64,000 nucleotides of DNA. Source: Rhizopus arrhizus (taxonomy: Eukaryota > Mucoromycota > Mucoromycetes > Mucorales > Rhizopodaceae). The notes under the pieces were generated by a model. The model did no database searches. It had not been told where the DNA came from and worked only from the letters and a program-made list of their open reading frames with translations. The stretch lies in contig JAKZZE010000007.1 of assembly GCA_024220505.1 (NCBI GenBank), forward strand, positions 124,001 to 188,000, in the 5' to 3' direction. This document shows, piece after piece, positions 11,218-21,121 of this stretch (position 1 is the stretch's first letter; the number at the start of each line of letters is the position of its first letter). Position numbers and translations under genes: made by a program.

Positions 11218-12262
11218 ATGCCTTTTGGACAAGTAATTAGAAAACCTCTGTATTTATCATGTATTCACTCTCTTTCATAGGTTATTGTTGGGCCTCCTGG
11301 TTCAGGAAAGACAACTTATTGTTGGGGTGCATATCAATATTTAACAGCGATTGGAAGGTAAAAAAAAGTGTTCATAACTTTATTACAAATGCAGCATTTA
11401 ACAAATTAATAAAGAAAAGTAGCCATCATTAACTTGGATCCAGCCAATGACAATATACCTTATCCTTGTGCAGTCAACATTGCAGACTTGATCACTCTTG
11501 AAGACACAATGAACGAGCTTTCACTCGGTCCCAATGGAGGCATTATGTTTTGCGTTGAATATCTATTAAAAAATATGGATTGGCTGACAGATCAACTCAA
11601 GGAATTACAAGATCACTACTTTTTATTTGATTTTCCTGGACAAGTTGAACTCTTTACACATCACTCGGCTGTGAAGGATATATTGCACGCTTTGGAAAAA
11701 TTAGACTATCGACTTGTAGCTGTCAATATGGTTGACGCTCATTATTGTACAGATCCAACAAAATACATTTCAGTTCTTTTACTTGCTTTAAAAACAATGA
11801 TCCAGCTTGAATTGCCTCATGTCAATGTGTTGTCCAAGGTAGATTTGGTTGAATCGTATGGGAAATTAAGTAAAGTCTATTTTTGCACTATTAAAAAAAA
11901 AAAAAAACTAAACAGGGTCTATAGGGTTCAATTTACAATATTACACAGAAGTGATGGATTTATCTTATCTACTGGAATCCTTAAACGAGGATGCATTTGG
12001 CTCTAAATTCAAAAAACTCAATGAAGCGCTATGTGAACTGATCGAAGATTTTTCTCTTGTAGGATTTTATACATTATGTGTAGAAGATAAGGATTCGATG
12101 ACAAAGTTACAACAAGTCATTGATAAGGCAGGAGGATTTGTATTTGGTGGATTGACAGAAGGAAATGAATCGATTATGCTGACAGCGATGAAAGCAGGCT
12201 ATCATGAAGACGTCAGTGATGTACAGGAGCGTTGGATTGTGAATGATGATGATGATTTGTAA
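11218..12262 (+). CDS. GPN2: GPN-loop GTPase 2
   Basis: Small GTPase involved in assembly and nuclear import of RNA polymerase II and III. Four exons (11218-11232, 11281-11357, 11415-11869, 11916-12262) encode 297 residues. The first exon codes for only MPFGQ; the splice then gives VIVGPPGSGKTTYC, the P-loop. GRKVAIINLDPAND follows, then the diagnostic Gly-Pro-Asn loop in SLGPNGG, FDFPGQVELF (switch II) and NVLSKVDLVESYG (guanine specificity). The C-terminus ends in a helix rich in Asp. The acceptor at 11414 was chosen because it yields the conserved GRKVAI junction. Length matches the GPN2 family. Confidence 0.93.
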
Positions 12263-13749
12263 TTAATAAAAACATAGTTGGCTGTTTAATTAAACACCTG
12301 GATTATGTCCATACGTTTGCATCATTGTGCAGACCTTCTACCTCTTTTAAATCCATCGAGTGAATTTAGGTAGTCAAGGCTTAACAAAGAAGAGATCCAG
12401 CAGATTCGATTTTTCATACACAATGATTATAATTCTAAACTTTTGACTTTTCGAGATTGAATATTATGTTTTAGATAGGATAAAGTAACCCATCATCTTA
12501 TTTGATAGTTGTATCAATGATCAGAGAAAGCAAACATAAAACTAATAAGTTTATAATCAAGGATGTAAAAGAAGCAAGATGTGATATACGCAAAGTATTT
12601 AATAGAACAATAATATAATGATTGTCTTCTCTAACAACCAGTATACTAACCTACAAATGATAGCAATTGTATCTTATTTCGATTGATAAGCATACTCAGT
12701 CTGTATAATTGATTTTAGGTCTTAAAAAGAAGGCATAATCAGAAACAATAAGAACAAAGATACTCTCACTTTGATGCCAGTTTAAGATGAAATGACGAAT
12801 GATTGATAGATTTGTATTTAAATTTTCGTAGTGAGCAAGTGCTTTTTTTATATCACATGTATTATCATAAAGGTAATAGAAATATGTTTAATTTGGTCAA
12901 ATTAAACCTGCTTTATGTATAATCAATCGCAATAAAGCACATTTTATAAATTTTCATATTTATTACACTATTATTTTGATGTCATTTTATTTATTTTGAT
13001 ATGAACTCGTTCAAATAACTTGATGATCGCATTACTTCTCCCGTATTGGATCTATGATGAGATGTGTTCCAGTTGAAGAAAAATTTGGTTTGTTTGAAAC
13101 ATTAACTGACATGAAGCCATTTTCTTTGGCATTATTCTTGATTTATGTTTTGAAAAGAAGAATGGTGTTAGCTTGGGGTACTTGAATGATTAGCATGACG
13201 CCCTCTATCAATCTGATGCATCATTTAAATCTATTTCGTCTATTTTTGTATCAGATTCATTGCCTTTAATTTTATTAAATTAGTGTTCTTCAACCATTTG
13301 TTTGATATATCTAATTGCTATTAATTAAGGTATAGAGCTGTAGTATATGTCATAAAGACGATTTGAAACCTGGAACAGCAATATTATAGAAATCAACACT
13401 GGTTCAATATTTTAATAGTAAAAGACGACATATAAGTCCATCAAAATTGTTAGGTTAATAAAGGATCATGTATCAACCAGACCAAACTTAGCTTTGTGCT
13501 TATTCAAGTTTCTCAGCAAGTAGAGTTCTACTACACATGAAGATCATCACCAAAGCTTAAAATAAAACCTTTCTCCGCTTTCTTTAATGATTTATTCTGT
13601 TTTTCACTTGTCTCCCCCTTATAAACAAATATGCATTGTTCTCATTTTCCTTGTTTCTATCTTAATTAGTTTTTTTTTTATTTTATTTTTTATTATTATT
13701 TTATTGCTTTTTTTCAATTTGTTTTTTTATTTTTATTTTATACATTGCA
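12263..13749. other. AT-rich intergenic region
   Basis: About 1.5 kb with no supported reading frame on either strand, no tRNA, and no repeat shared with the rest of the window that I could find. T-rich sequence at 13650-13740 immediately precedes the next start codon. Confidence 0.4.
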
Positions 13750-15598
13750 ATGGCTACACTAACATACTTTATATCTTCTCTAATGGTCCAAAGGTATTTA
13801 CTCACTATAAAAAGCTTATTACTTTAAATCTTATCAGAAGCAGAAATAAAAATCAAATACAATGTCATACGTTACATGATCTGTACGTAGCAGCAAAAGC
13901 ACTCTGGAATCAAAGAGATTACGTGGCATCTTACCGCCTATTTCATCATTTAGAAAGCATTCATCAATATCAAACCATCAATTGCGCGTGGTACAAAATA
14001 CAATGTTTAATTCAACTAGGTTATGTTCAACAAGCCATCAATCTATGCCTCACTCTTTCAAACGCTTTCCCCAAAGATCCCCAATGGTACTTGGTTGTAT
14101 CTGAAATTTATGTAAATCAACAAAATTATCATTTAGCTCATGATATACTCTTGAAGGCATCTAAGCTCGTTCCAAATTCTAATGACAACTATGACGAAAT
14201 ACAGTTTCAAAAAAGAATTACATATGAAGCACAGCAAAGACAGCAAGCCAAAGACCGGTTGAAGGATATTGTTCTGGATCTTACGATACCTTATGATATC
14301 CTGTTTTCTATATTTGACTATTTGGATTTGAAAAGTTTGGTGCGATGTACTGCTGTTTCTAAAGCTTGGAGAGAGTTCTTGATTGATGCATGTCCTCATC
14401 TTTGGAGTAAGCTTGAATTTAGAAATAATAAGGCAAAATATCTTGGTTCAAGTGTTGTGAATGTCCTTCTCAATCGGTTAAGTTACGCCTCACTAAAAAC
14501 AATCATCATTCGGCATTATCAAGCCGATGGAGATGGTGTCTTGTTGACTTTGGTTAAATATGCTGACCAATGCCGCAATCTAAACACGTTCGGTAAAGTA
14601 TTTTGAATACGACATGGAATGATTTTTTTCTTATTTTAATTCGTATAGCCTTGTTCAACGTGCTTGTCACACCCATCGTGTTTTTTAATGCACTTGATTA
14701 CATTGGAGCTCAGTTAACGACACTTGAATGGGGAGGTGTATCCATTTGGTTGAATGATTTGATGGAATATGTACCAAAGGCATGCACTCAATTAAAGCAT
14801 CTCGTTGTTTATGATTGTTTTACTTCTCTTTATAGCAAAGACCAACGTTTTATATCTCATAAATTCAATTGTTTGGAATCTCTCGAACTATCTAACGTTC
14901 ATGGGCTCAAGTCTGCCTATCTAGCTCACATATTATCACAATGCCCCAACCTAGCAAGTTTGACACTAAGAAAAAGCAATGTAGATATCACTTCCATTTT
15001 GGGAATCTTAAAAATGACTTCGCTTAGGAAACTGAAACATTTTGATTTTGAAAAAAATGTATTTGCTCATTTAGATACACAAAAAGTGGTTTCCAGTGGC
15101 AAAGAGACTACCTACAGAATGGAATTAGTAGATTTAAGGATAAAATCCGACAACACTTTAGAGAATTCAGACTTGCAATATTTGCTTTATGGAACACATT
15201 ATTGTTTAGAGACACTGGATTTAAGTGGAAGTATACTTATCTCTGACAGTGGTCTATTAGTCCATCAACATTATGCAAAGTTAAAGACACTCTGTCTAAA
15301 GGAATGTTATAGCATTACTTCACAGGCACTTGTCGCACTCTTGACTCACAGTCCTCTTATCGAGACAGTTGATTTATCTTACCTTTCTATAGTGAATAAT
15401 GATGTCTTGAATGTTCTAAGTGAAATGACATCTATTAGACATATAGACTTGGCTCACTGTAAGCAAACATATACAGAAGACTGTGTTCGATCGCTTGTAG
15501 AAAAAAGAAAAGAAAACTTGCAAAAAATTACAATAATCCCTTGTTCACTTGATTTGTTGCTTTTTATTACAACATCAATAAAATCAGATTTTGTTTAA
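13750..15598 (+). CDS. TPR, F-box and leucine-rich-repeat protein (Pof3/Dia2-like)
   Basis: Three exons (13750-13793, 13838-14592, 14649-15598) encode 582 residues. Domains in order are tetratricopeptide-like helices (about 25-140, with AAKALWNQRDYVASYRLF and WYLVVSEIYVNQQNYHLAH), an F-box (about 175-215, IPYDILFSIFDYLDLKSL followed by VSKAWREFL), and leucine-rich repeats to the end. This order is that of fission yeast Pof3 and budding yeast Dia2, SCF substrate receptors linked to replication and genome stability, so a ubiquitin-ligase adaptor role is likely. The start at 13750 is preferred because an upstream ATG at 13587 in the second-exon frame would add a long T-rich, phenylalanine-rich stretch that looks like translated leader. 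The 44-nt first intron matches local intron size. Confidence 0.82.
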
Positions 15599-16263
15599 AC
15601 TAGAGTAATTATCAAACATTTTTCTTAACATCAAGCTCACAATACACCAAATCAAAGCTTTTTTTATGCTTATAAGCATAAGAAAATAACACCCGGGTGC
15701 TGCCTTTGTCAAGTCGATCCCTCGATCTTTATTGATGATCGGAACTGATCTTCTACTTTCAGCAATGACCGTGCATTTATTTTAAGGAGTACTCAAACAC
15801 GTTTCTCATGCAGTTGAAAGAAAAAGAGGTTTATCAATGTGTTCTGCGTCGTACAAACTCCTAGAGGAAGATCAGTCAAGTGATTGCTGGCAGATGATGA
15901 AAGAAGTGAGTAGGATATTCATGTTGGCAGTGAAAGTCCTTTTCAGTCCTAATTGAAGGAAAGCGTATGCTGCCACTCCATTCATTGATACCCCGAGCCT
16001 TTTTCTCCTTTCACAGATTGTCTGCAATACCCCGGGCATTGAAGCATGATTCATGGGGTATACACAGCTCAACGTAGGAGCGACACAAAAGGGGTCTTGC
16101 TCTTGGTGCAACAAACTACACAGATCTGAATTAATTATATGGACGTACTGGATAGTGGGAAAAAATAGCTTTCTCTATGTTTTTATATAAAAAAAAGTAG
16201 AAATAAAACAGTTCGAACACTTTATCTGTTTCTATAATACCAATTAATTGATATTTACATATT
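15599..16263. other. Convergent intergenic region
   Basis: Between two converging genes. A patch near 15990-16090 is richer in GC and contains CCCCGGGC, and a minus-strand open frame of 80 codons (16114-15872) covers it. I recognise no product and would not annotate it as a gene. Confidence 0.35.
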
Positions 16264-17477
16264 TCACTCTGTCTTTCCAGATTCCAGCCAATGTTGATGA
16301 ATTTGAGCTAATTCAGGGACAATTAGACTTTCGATTTCTAAATCGTTTGCAAGTTGCTCGTTTGTAAGAGATAACACTTTTTCTGAATCTTTAGTAATCA
16401 ATGTCACTGTTTGTTTACGGGTCGCTAACATGTTGCCAATAACAACTTGATGACCATATCTAGTTAAGGCTTTTCTAGCCTTTGGAACTAAAAGATTGGC
16501 GTCTGTTTCCAACTGTCAAAAGAAATGCGTTAAACAAAAAGAGATCTCTAATCGTTTTAATGACATTTTATCACAGACCTTAAAAGACACAATCAAACCT
16601 TTTGCTGCCCAATTACTAACCAGAGGCTTCAAAAACTTTGGTACCTGGTCCAATGTGAGCGTTAGCCCACCATCAGAAGATTGTATTTTATGCTCAGCCT
16701 AAAACAACGAATTGATTTTTAAGAGACTTGTTGTAATAAGTTATAACATTTACCATCTTTTGTGAAGGAATAAAGAAATCGCTGACAGCTGCAGCAAGGT
16801 AATACATTGCCTGTCTTTCTAAACGAGCCAGTATCTTTGCACCTGCTTGAAGCTTGAAAAGATAATCAGGCAAGGTAACAAAATCAAGCATAAGTATTCT
16901 GTTTTCTCGCTTTGCAGCTTGGTATTTTAAAAGAACTTGATTCATTTTGGTCGCATATTGAGGAAGCACTAAAAGTACCGAGTGAATAAGTAATCATGAC
17001 ATCAAACCCTTTTTTTTAAAGAACCTTGAACAGTCCCGTCTTCCTTTGGCTCCAAATAATCCAAGAACCCAGTGTGAGTATGGGTATAGTGACGATTGTA
17101 AGGTTGAATGCTATTTTGTCTATGCATAAAAACAACTGCATAACCCGCTTCTAAAAAATACTCTGCAGAAATAGCACCACGAGTACCGTTACTGAAGTTG
17201 TCAATAAAACGAACCGTCTGATTTTCTAAAGGAACAGTGGTTCCGCCACTCTAAAGAAAAAGGTCAAAAGGTCACGTTTCAAAAGAAAAGAGTGAATTAC
17301 TGTAATAAAGACAACTCTGTTATCTAACTGTTGATGATAATCAACGAAAGCGGTAAGTTTGGTTTCAAATTCAGGTAAATTGGCAGGTGGTTTGTTAATT
17401 CGAAAATAGACGTCTGGATCAATAACTCCTTGGTTATTGTCAAGAATATACTCGCCAATGTTGATGGATGTTGACAT
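16264..17477 (-). CDS. CAB2: Phosphopantothenate--cysteine ligase (PPCS)
   Basis: Second step of CoA synthesis from pantothenate: couples 4'-phosphopantothenate to cysteine. Five exons on the minus strand (17477-17301, 17250-17025, 16968-16754, 16698-16579, 16512-16264) encode 328 residues. The splices reconstruct family blocks: [25 protein letters not shown] with the Asn of the substrate-binding loop, [27 protein letters not shown], and IVSFKLETD, then [14 protein letters not shown]. The last two junctions fall exactly within conserved motifs. Eukaryotic monofunctional architecture, with no decarboxylase domain attached. Another CoA gene (dephospho-CoA kinase) lies in the same window at 48415. 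Confidence 0.93.
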
Positions 17478-17753
17478 TATTATTTAGAGAAGAGGCACTA
17501 TTTTATTTGAACGTGTTTCTTGTATTTTATTTGTAATTTTAAGTCACGGCAATCCTTTTCTGAGAATTTTTTAATTTTGCACAATAGTTGTCTTCTGAAT
17601 TTCTGGTACGAAAGGATGAGGGGGGGGGGGATTATCAAGGAGGATAAATGTAAAAAAAGGGAGGCATATCGTTATACCCTTTTTTTTCTCTCTCTCTCTC
17701 TCTATTTCTCTTTCCCAATTACACAGTTCTTATTTTTTATTGTTCAAGTAATA

Positions 17754-17945
17754 ATGCTATTACTAAACATAGCTTGTTTATACGTGTTTTCATTGTTTGT
17801 GATGATGATCGGCGCTCAGATAGTTTGCATCCTTCCAACTGAAGCATGCTCATCATTTGACGAATGTAAAAAGAAATGTTGTTCAAAAAATTATACTGTT
17901 CGTGGAATCGATGCTAACTCTAACATTGAGTTTTTTTGTGTATAA
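17754..17945 (+). CDS. Small secreted cysteine-rich peptide
   Basis: A 63-residue frame begins at the first ATG after a CT-rich leader. Residues 1-22 form a hydrophobic signal-peptide-like segment (LLLNIACLYVFSLFVMMIGA). The remaining 40 or so residues hold six cysteines spaced C-x6-C-x5-C-x3-CC-x18-C (residues 25, 32, 38, 42, 43, 62). The pattern resembles knottin or defensin-like secreted peptides and fungal effector-sized proteins, but no family is recognised. The open frame extends upstream without a credible start. Not proven to be expressed; no intron is needed. Confidence 0.5.
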   Translation: MLLLNIACLYVFSLFVMMIGAQIVCILPTEACSSFDECKKKCCSKNYTVRGIDANSNIEFFCV

Positions 17946-18433
17946 AGTTGCTATTATTTATAAAAATATCTTTTTTTTTTGCTTTTCATTCATTAAAAAT
18001 AAAAAGTAGTTCTTCTTTTAATAATACCTATTAAAAAAAAGGGATTTGATGAGAAAAGATAATATATCATAAAAGGAATTAACAATTGACCGTTGATAAA
18101 TATCAAGCATTAGATAAAAAGCTTAGTAATGTTTTTATATTAGAAATCATTCAAAATACTCGAAAAATGAATAGAAAACTTATAGTGTAACATATATCTT
18201 GCAGAAACTTAAAGAGTTATCTCAAAGATTTTTTATTTAATAATATGTCTCAGCTCTTCATCTTTAGCCTATAGTAAGTATTATAAGGTTTACTTATATC
18301 TTGCTGTCACTTATAAAAGTTTGTTTCGTGTGACGCCTTCCAAATCCTCATTCTCCAATGGATTTGACATAATCACTTTAAATGACAACCTTCCTGTTTA
18401 CTGTGCTCCAAAAATAACCGTAGGATAAGGAAT
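17946..18433. other. AT-rich intergenic region
   Basis: No supported gene, RNA or repeat. It separates the secreted-peptide gene from the LINE-derived repeat. Confidence 0.35.
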
Positions 18434-18830
18434 ATGTCGTATCCCAACATACTTTAAACATGATTCATATTCAATTTATAAGAAATCAGAGTAGTGAATG
18501 CTTTTACAAAGATTTATTACAGTCTTTTCTCTATTATTCGGTCATAACTAATTCCACTCCTTTAACTCAATACAAGTTGTTTTAATATAGCTCCTGATGC
18601 AATGAGACATAAATGAAAAATAGATCTACTTAAATAATTATAAACAGTCCACTTGCATAACCAGGAACAGGTCTTCATACTAAAATTTATTCATGCTAGA
18701 TCTACAGCTATAATTAATTAAAGTATCTTGAAAAGGATATAAATACCAGATACAATAATATTAAATAAAAATATAACTTTTTAAGTCTCGTTGAATTTTA
18801 TAGTCTTTTTTATTCTTACGAGATAACACA
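18434..18830 (+). repeat. 5'-truncated LINE 3'-end copy (inverted relative to 41124-41500)
   Basis: About 400 bp align by eye, with moderate divergence, to the reverse complement of 41124-41500. That second copy lies directly downstream of a decayed LINE reading frame on the minus strand, so the repeat is probably that LINE's 3' untranslated region. Shared landmarks include CTATTATTCGG, ACAGCTATAATTAATTAAAG and TCTCGTTGAATTT. The copy here carries no coding sequence, as expected of a 5'-truncated insertion. Confidence 0.7.
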
Positions 18831-19023
18831 AGGGCAAAGTTGGCTATTGCGGAAATCTCACATTTATCCATGAATGTTCACTTTACTAGTTGTGTGGATA
18901 CAACACAACTATTTATATGTTTTATGATGAGGTCCAAAATCTCCTAAATTTTCTCAATTGTCCCAGATAGAGAGGTTGTAATGAGAACAGGGTCTCAGGG
19001 ACAAATGGGTCTCAACTATTGTT

Positions 19024-19053
19024 CGGTCCGCACAGCTCATGCTGTCCGGACCG
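19024..19053. repeat. GC-rich hairpin upstream of tRNA-Lys
   Basis: A 13-bp inverted repeat with one mismatch and a TCAT loop (CGGTCCGCACAGC / GCTGTCCGGACCG). It is conspicuous because the surrounding DNA is AT-rich. It sits 47 bp upstream of the tRNA gene; its function is unknown. Confidence 0.6.
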
Positions 19054-19100
19054 GAAAAATAATTGTGAGTTTTTGCATTTTTAGTTGCAACAAAAAAGTT

Positions 19101-19173
19101 GCCCGGTTAGCTCAGTTGGTAGAGCGTGAGACTTTTAATCTCAATGTCGAGGGTTCGAGCCCCTCATCGGGCG
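19101..19173 (+). tRNA. trnK-UUU: tRNA-Lys (anticodon UUU)
   Basis: All four arms fold: acceptor GCCCGGT/ATCGGGC, D stem GCTC/GAGC, anticodon stem TGAGA/TCTCA around loop CTTTTAA (anticodon TTT), T stem GAGGG/CCCTC with loop TTCGAGC, and discriminator G. A-box (TAGCTCAGTTGG) and B-box (GGTTCGAGCCC) promoters are intact and no intron is present. A T4 tract at 19175-19178 serves as the RNA polymerase III terminator. Element 1 begins 172 bp downstream. Confidence 0.97.
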
Positions 19174-19345
19174 GTTTTCGGCGAGACTTCCTTAAATGAT
19201 TAGTTTTTATTTTCTTTTTTCCCCCGGATAATTATTTTAGCGCTGTGACGTAAATGAGACAATTGGTACTTGGGTGTTATAATATTACTGGTTTCGATGT
19301 ATATTGTTGTAAAGATGCAGACTTTAATTTTTGACCCGAAGGTAC

Positions 19346-19465
19346 TGTGACCATAGTAGCCAGTAAAGAGGTTACACGAAGCAAAAGTGAAAAAAGTCGA
19401 AAAGTGAAAAAAGTCGAAAAGTGAAAAAAGTCGAAAAGTGAAAAAAGTCAAAAAATGAAAAAAGT

Positions 19466-19504
<39 letters not shown>

Positions 19505-19832
19505 ATTATTATATATATATCCCCAACCATTCAGTCAAGGAAGAAAATTAGTCAAGTTCTTTTATATTTTTATATACTTAACTCAATAAAGCAGGCTAAC
19601 TTACTCATAAAAGTTCCTGATCTCTTATTTTACTTTACTTTTTATATTATTTTATCAAGAAACATCGTATTGATCTTACATATAAGATCTGGTGGTCACT
19701 ACTTAACAAGCATTCGCTAAAATTCTATATAAAACAACAACTTACAAGGCAATCTTAACCTTACAATCAAGCTTTACAAGCAAACTTTACTCAAATTAAC
19801 TCACTTACAACAAGCCAACCTATAAAATAACA
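19346..19832 (+). repeat. 5' LTR of element 1
   Basis: Begins TGTGACC and ends AATAACA. It contains three exact copies of a 17-bp unit (GTGAAAAAAGTCGAAAA) plus two variants, a long A-run, TATATATATA at about 19509-19518 that could be a promoter element, and CAATAAAG that could serve as polyadenylation signal. An internal GATCTGGTGGTCACT resembles the primer-binding site that follows the LTR. Confidence 0.93.
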
Positions 19833-19833
19833 T

Positions 19834-19852
19834 TTGGTGGTCACTACGAGGG
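19834..19852 (+). promoter_or_regulatory. Primer-binding site of element 1
   Basis: Starts one base after the LTR end and reads TTGGTGGTCACTACGAGGG, with TGG as expected to pair with a tRNA 3' CCA. The identical site follows the 5' LTR of element 2 (32628 onward). The tRNA whose 3' end matches is not in this window. Confidence 0.65.
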
Positions 19853-19966
19853 AAATAAAACAACAAATCAAGAAATCAAATCGAAATAAAACATCAAATC
19901 AAGAAATTCAACAACCAAGAAACAACCTTAAACAAAAAAATATTATCAAATTTACCTGGAACTAAA

Positions 19967-21121
19967 ATGGCTTATATAAACGGACACATCGCGTTGGCAA
20001 ATGCTAACATGAACGCAAGTTATCGACCTACTTTAATTGATTTCCATGGCTACGAAGGAGAAGACTTCCGTCATTTTGTAGAAAGTTTGGAATCTTACTT
20101 TGCTATTAACAATATTACTCAAGAACCACGCAAGCTTATTATTCTCAAGGCACAACTAAGAGGAGCCGCCAAAGTGTATTACGAAAAAGAAATACTCAAA
20201 AGAATACCTGGAATCAACTACGAACAAGCCGTAGACCTATTGAAAAATTATTACATAACTCCAGAATTGATACAGAGTTACGAATTAGAATTTAACGAAA
20301 TGTATCAAGGCGAACAGGAACACCCACAAATATTCTTGGCCAGACTAAAAGAAGCCGCAGACCTTGCTAACATAACTAATGATGCAGTCATCGAAAGCCG
20401 ATTTCGTGCAGGTCTCTTACGAGAAATCAAACAGTTCTGTATACAGAGTAGTTCTAAAAACTTACAAGACTGGATCAATCACGCCGAAGGATGGTGGAAC
20501 GCCAATCGACCTCGAAAGATTGCAATGGTTGATAATCCTTTCATACCAAGGAATGCCAATCAAGCTTTGATATATCATAATGAAAATCATAACCATCACC
20601 ATCTATCAAGCAATCATAATATTGACTTAATTGATACAAATGAACATGCCATGCCAGCACTAGCGTATAATCAAATACATTATAACAATGCTCAACCTAG
20701 TAGTAATTACTATTACAACAATACACATGGTACAAATCAATTGACAACAATGAATACATCAAGAAACCGTAATCAGTTGCATCATACCCAATACAATGAA
20801 AATCAACATATACGTCCTAACCAACAACAAGATCTTATTGGTCTTATACAACAAACAATTCGCCAAGAGCTTAGTAGTCAACAATATCAACAGCAACCTA
20901 CTAGAAACCACAGGTATAATAATTATAACAATAATTATAATAGGTCTGGAAGATATGGAAATAACGACAACAATGGACGATACGATAACAGTAACAGAAA
21001 TTATACGCCAAATCAAAGGAGATCATATGACCAACCAGCAAGTCAGGATCAACGGCAACCAAATAACCAACCCAGTAACCAACATAACAATCAACAGAAT
21101 AATCAGTCAAAAAACTATTAG
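19967..21121 (+). CDS. gag: Gag protein of element 1
   Basis: 384 residues. The N-terminal 190 residues form a retrotransposon-gag capsid-like domain (YEGEDFRHF, LKAQLRGAAKVYYEKEIL, SRFRAGLLREIK, then WINHAEGWW). The tail after about residue 200 is extremely rich in Asn, Gln, His and Tyr. No CCHC zinc knuckle is present, so RNA binding must rely on the Arg/Asn-rich tail or another protein. The start ATG matches the aligned start of the element 2 Gag (both continue to IALANAN). The stop TAG at 21119-21121 lies two codons after the slippery heptamer. Confidence 0.92.
   Translation: MAYINGHIALANANMNASYRPTLIDFHGYEGEDFRHFVESLESYFAINNITQEPRKLIILKAQLRGAAKVYYEKEILKRIPGINYEQAVDLLKNYYITPELIQSYELEFNEMYQGEQEHPQIFLARLKEAADLANITNDAVIESRFRAGLLREIKQFCIQSSSKNLQDWINHAEGWWNANRPRKIAMVDNPFIPRNANQALIYHNENHNHHHLSSNHNIDLIDTNEHAMPALAYNQIHYNNAQPSSNYYYNNTHGTNQLTTMNTSRNRNQLHHTQYNENQHIRPNQQQDLIGLIQQTIRQELSSQQYQQQPTRNHRYNNYNNNYNRSGRYGNNDNNGRYDNSNRNYTPNQRRSYDQPASQDQRQPNNQPSNQHNNQQNNQSKNY
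21109..21115 (+). promoter_or_regulatory. Programmed -1 ribosomal frameshift site (A AAA AAC)
   Basis: In the gag frame the codons are TCA AAA AAC TAT TAG, so the heptamer A AAA AAC has the exact X XXY YYZ phasing. The -1 frame opens at CTA (21115) and has no stop until 24204. No stimulatory pseudoknot was worked out. Confidence 0.75.

Noticed and set aside
13587..13749. Hydrophobic N-terminal extension of the F-box protein
   Set aside because: Translated T-rich leader; the spliced start at 13750 is better supported.
18981..19199. 72-codon ORF over the tRNA
   Set aside because: The peptide is a translation of the tRNA gene and its hairpin.
19381..19500. Tandem 17-bp repeats considered as a CRISPR-like array
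   Set aside because: They are contiguous minisatellite units without spacers, lie inside an LTR and recur in the 3' LTR.
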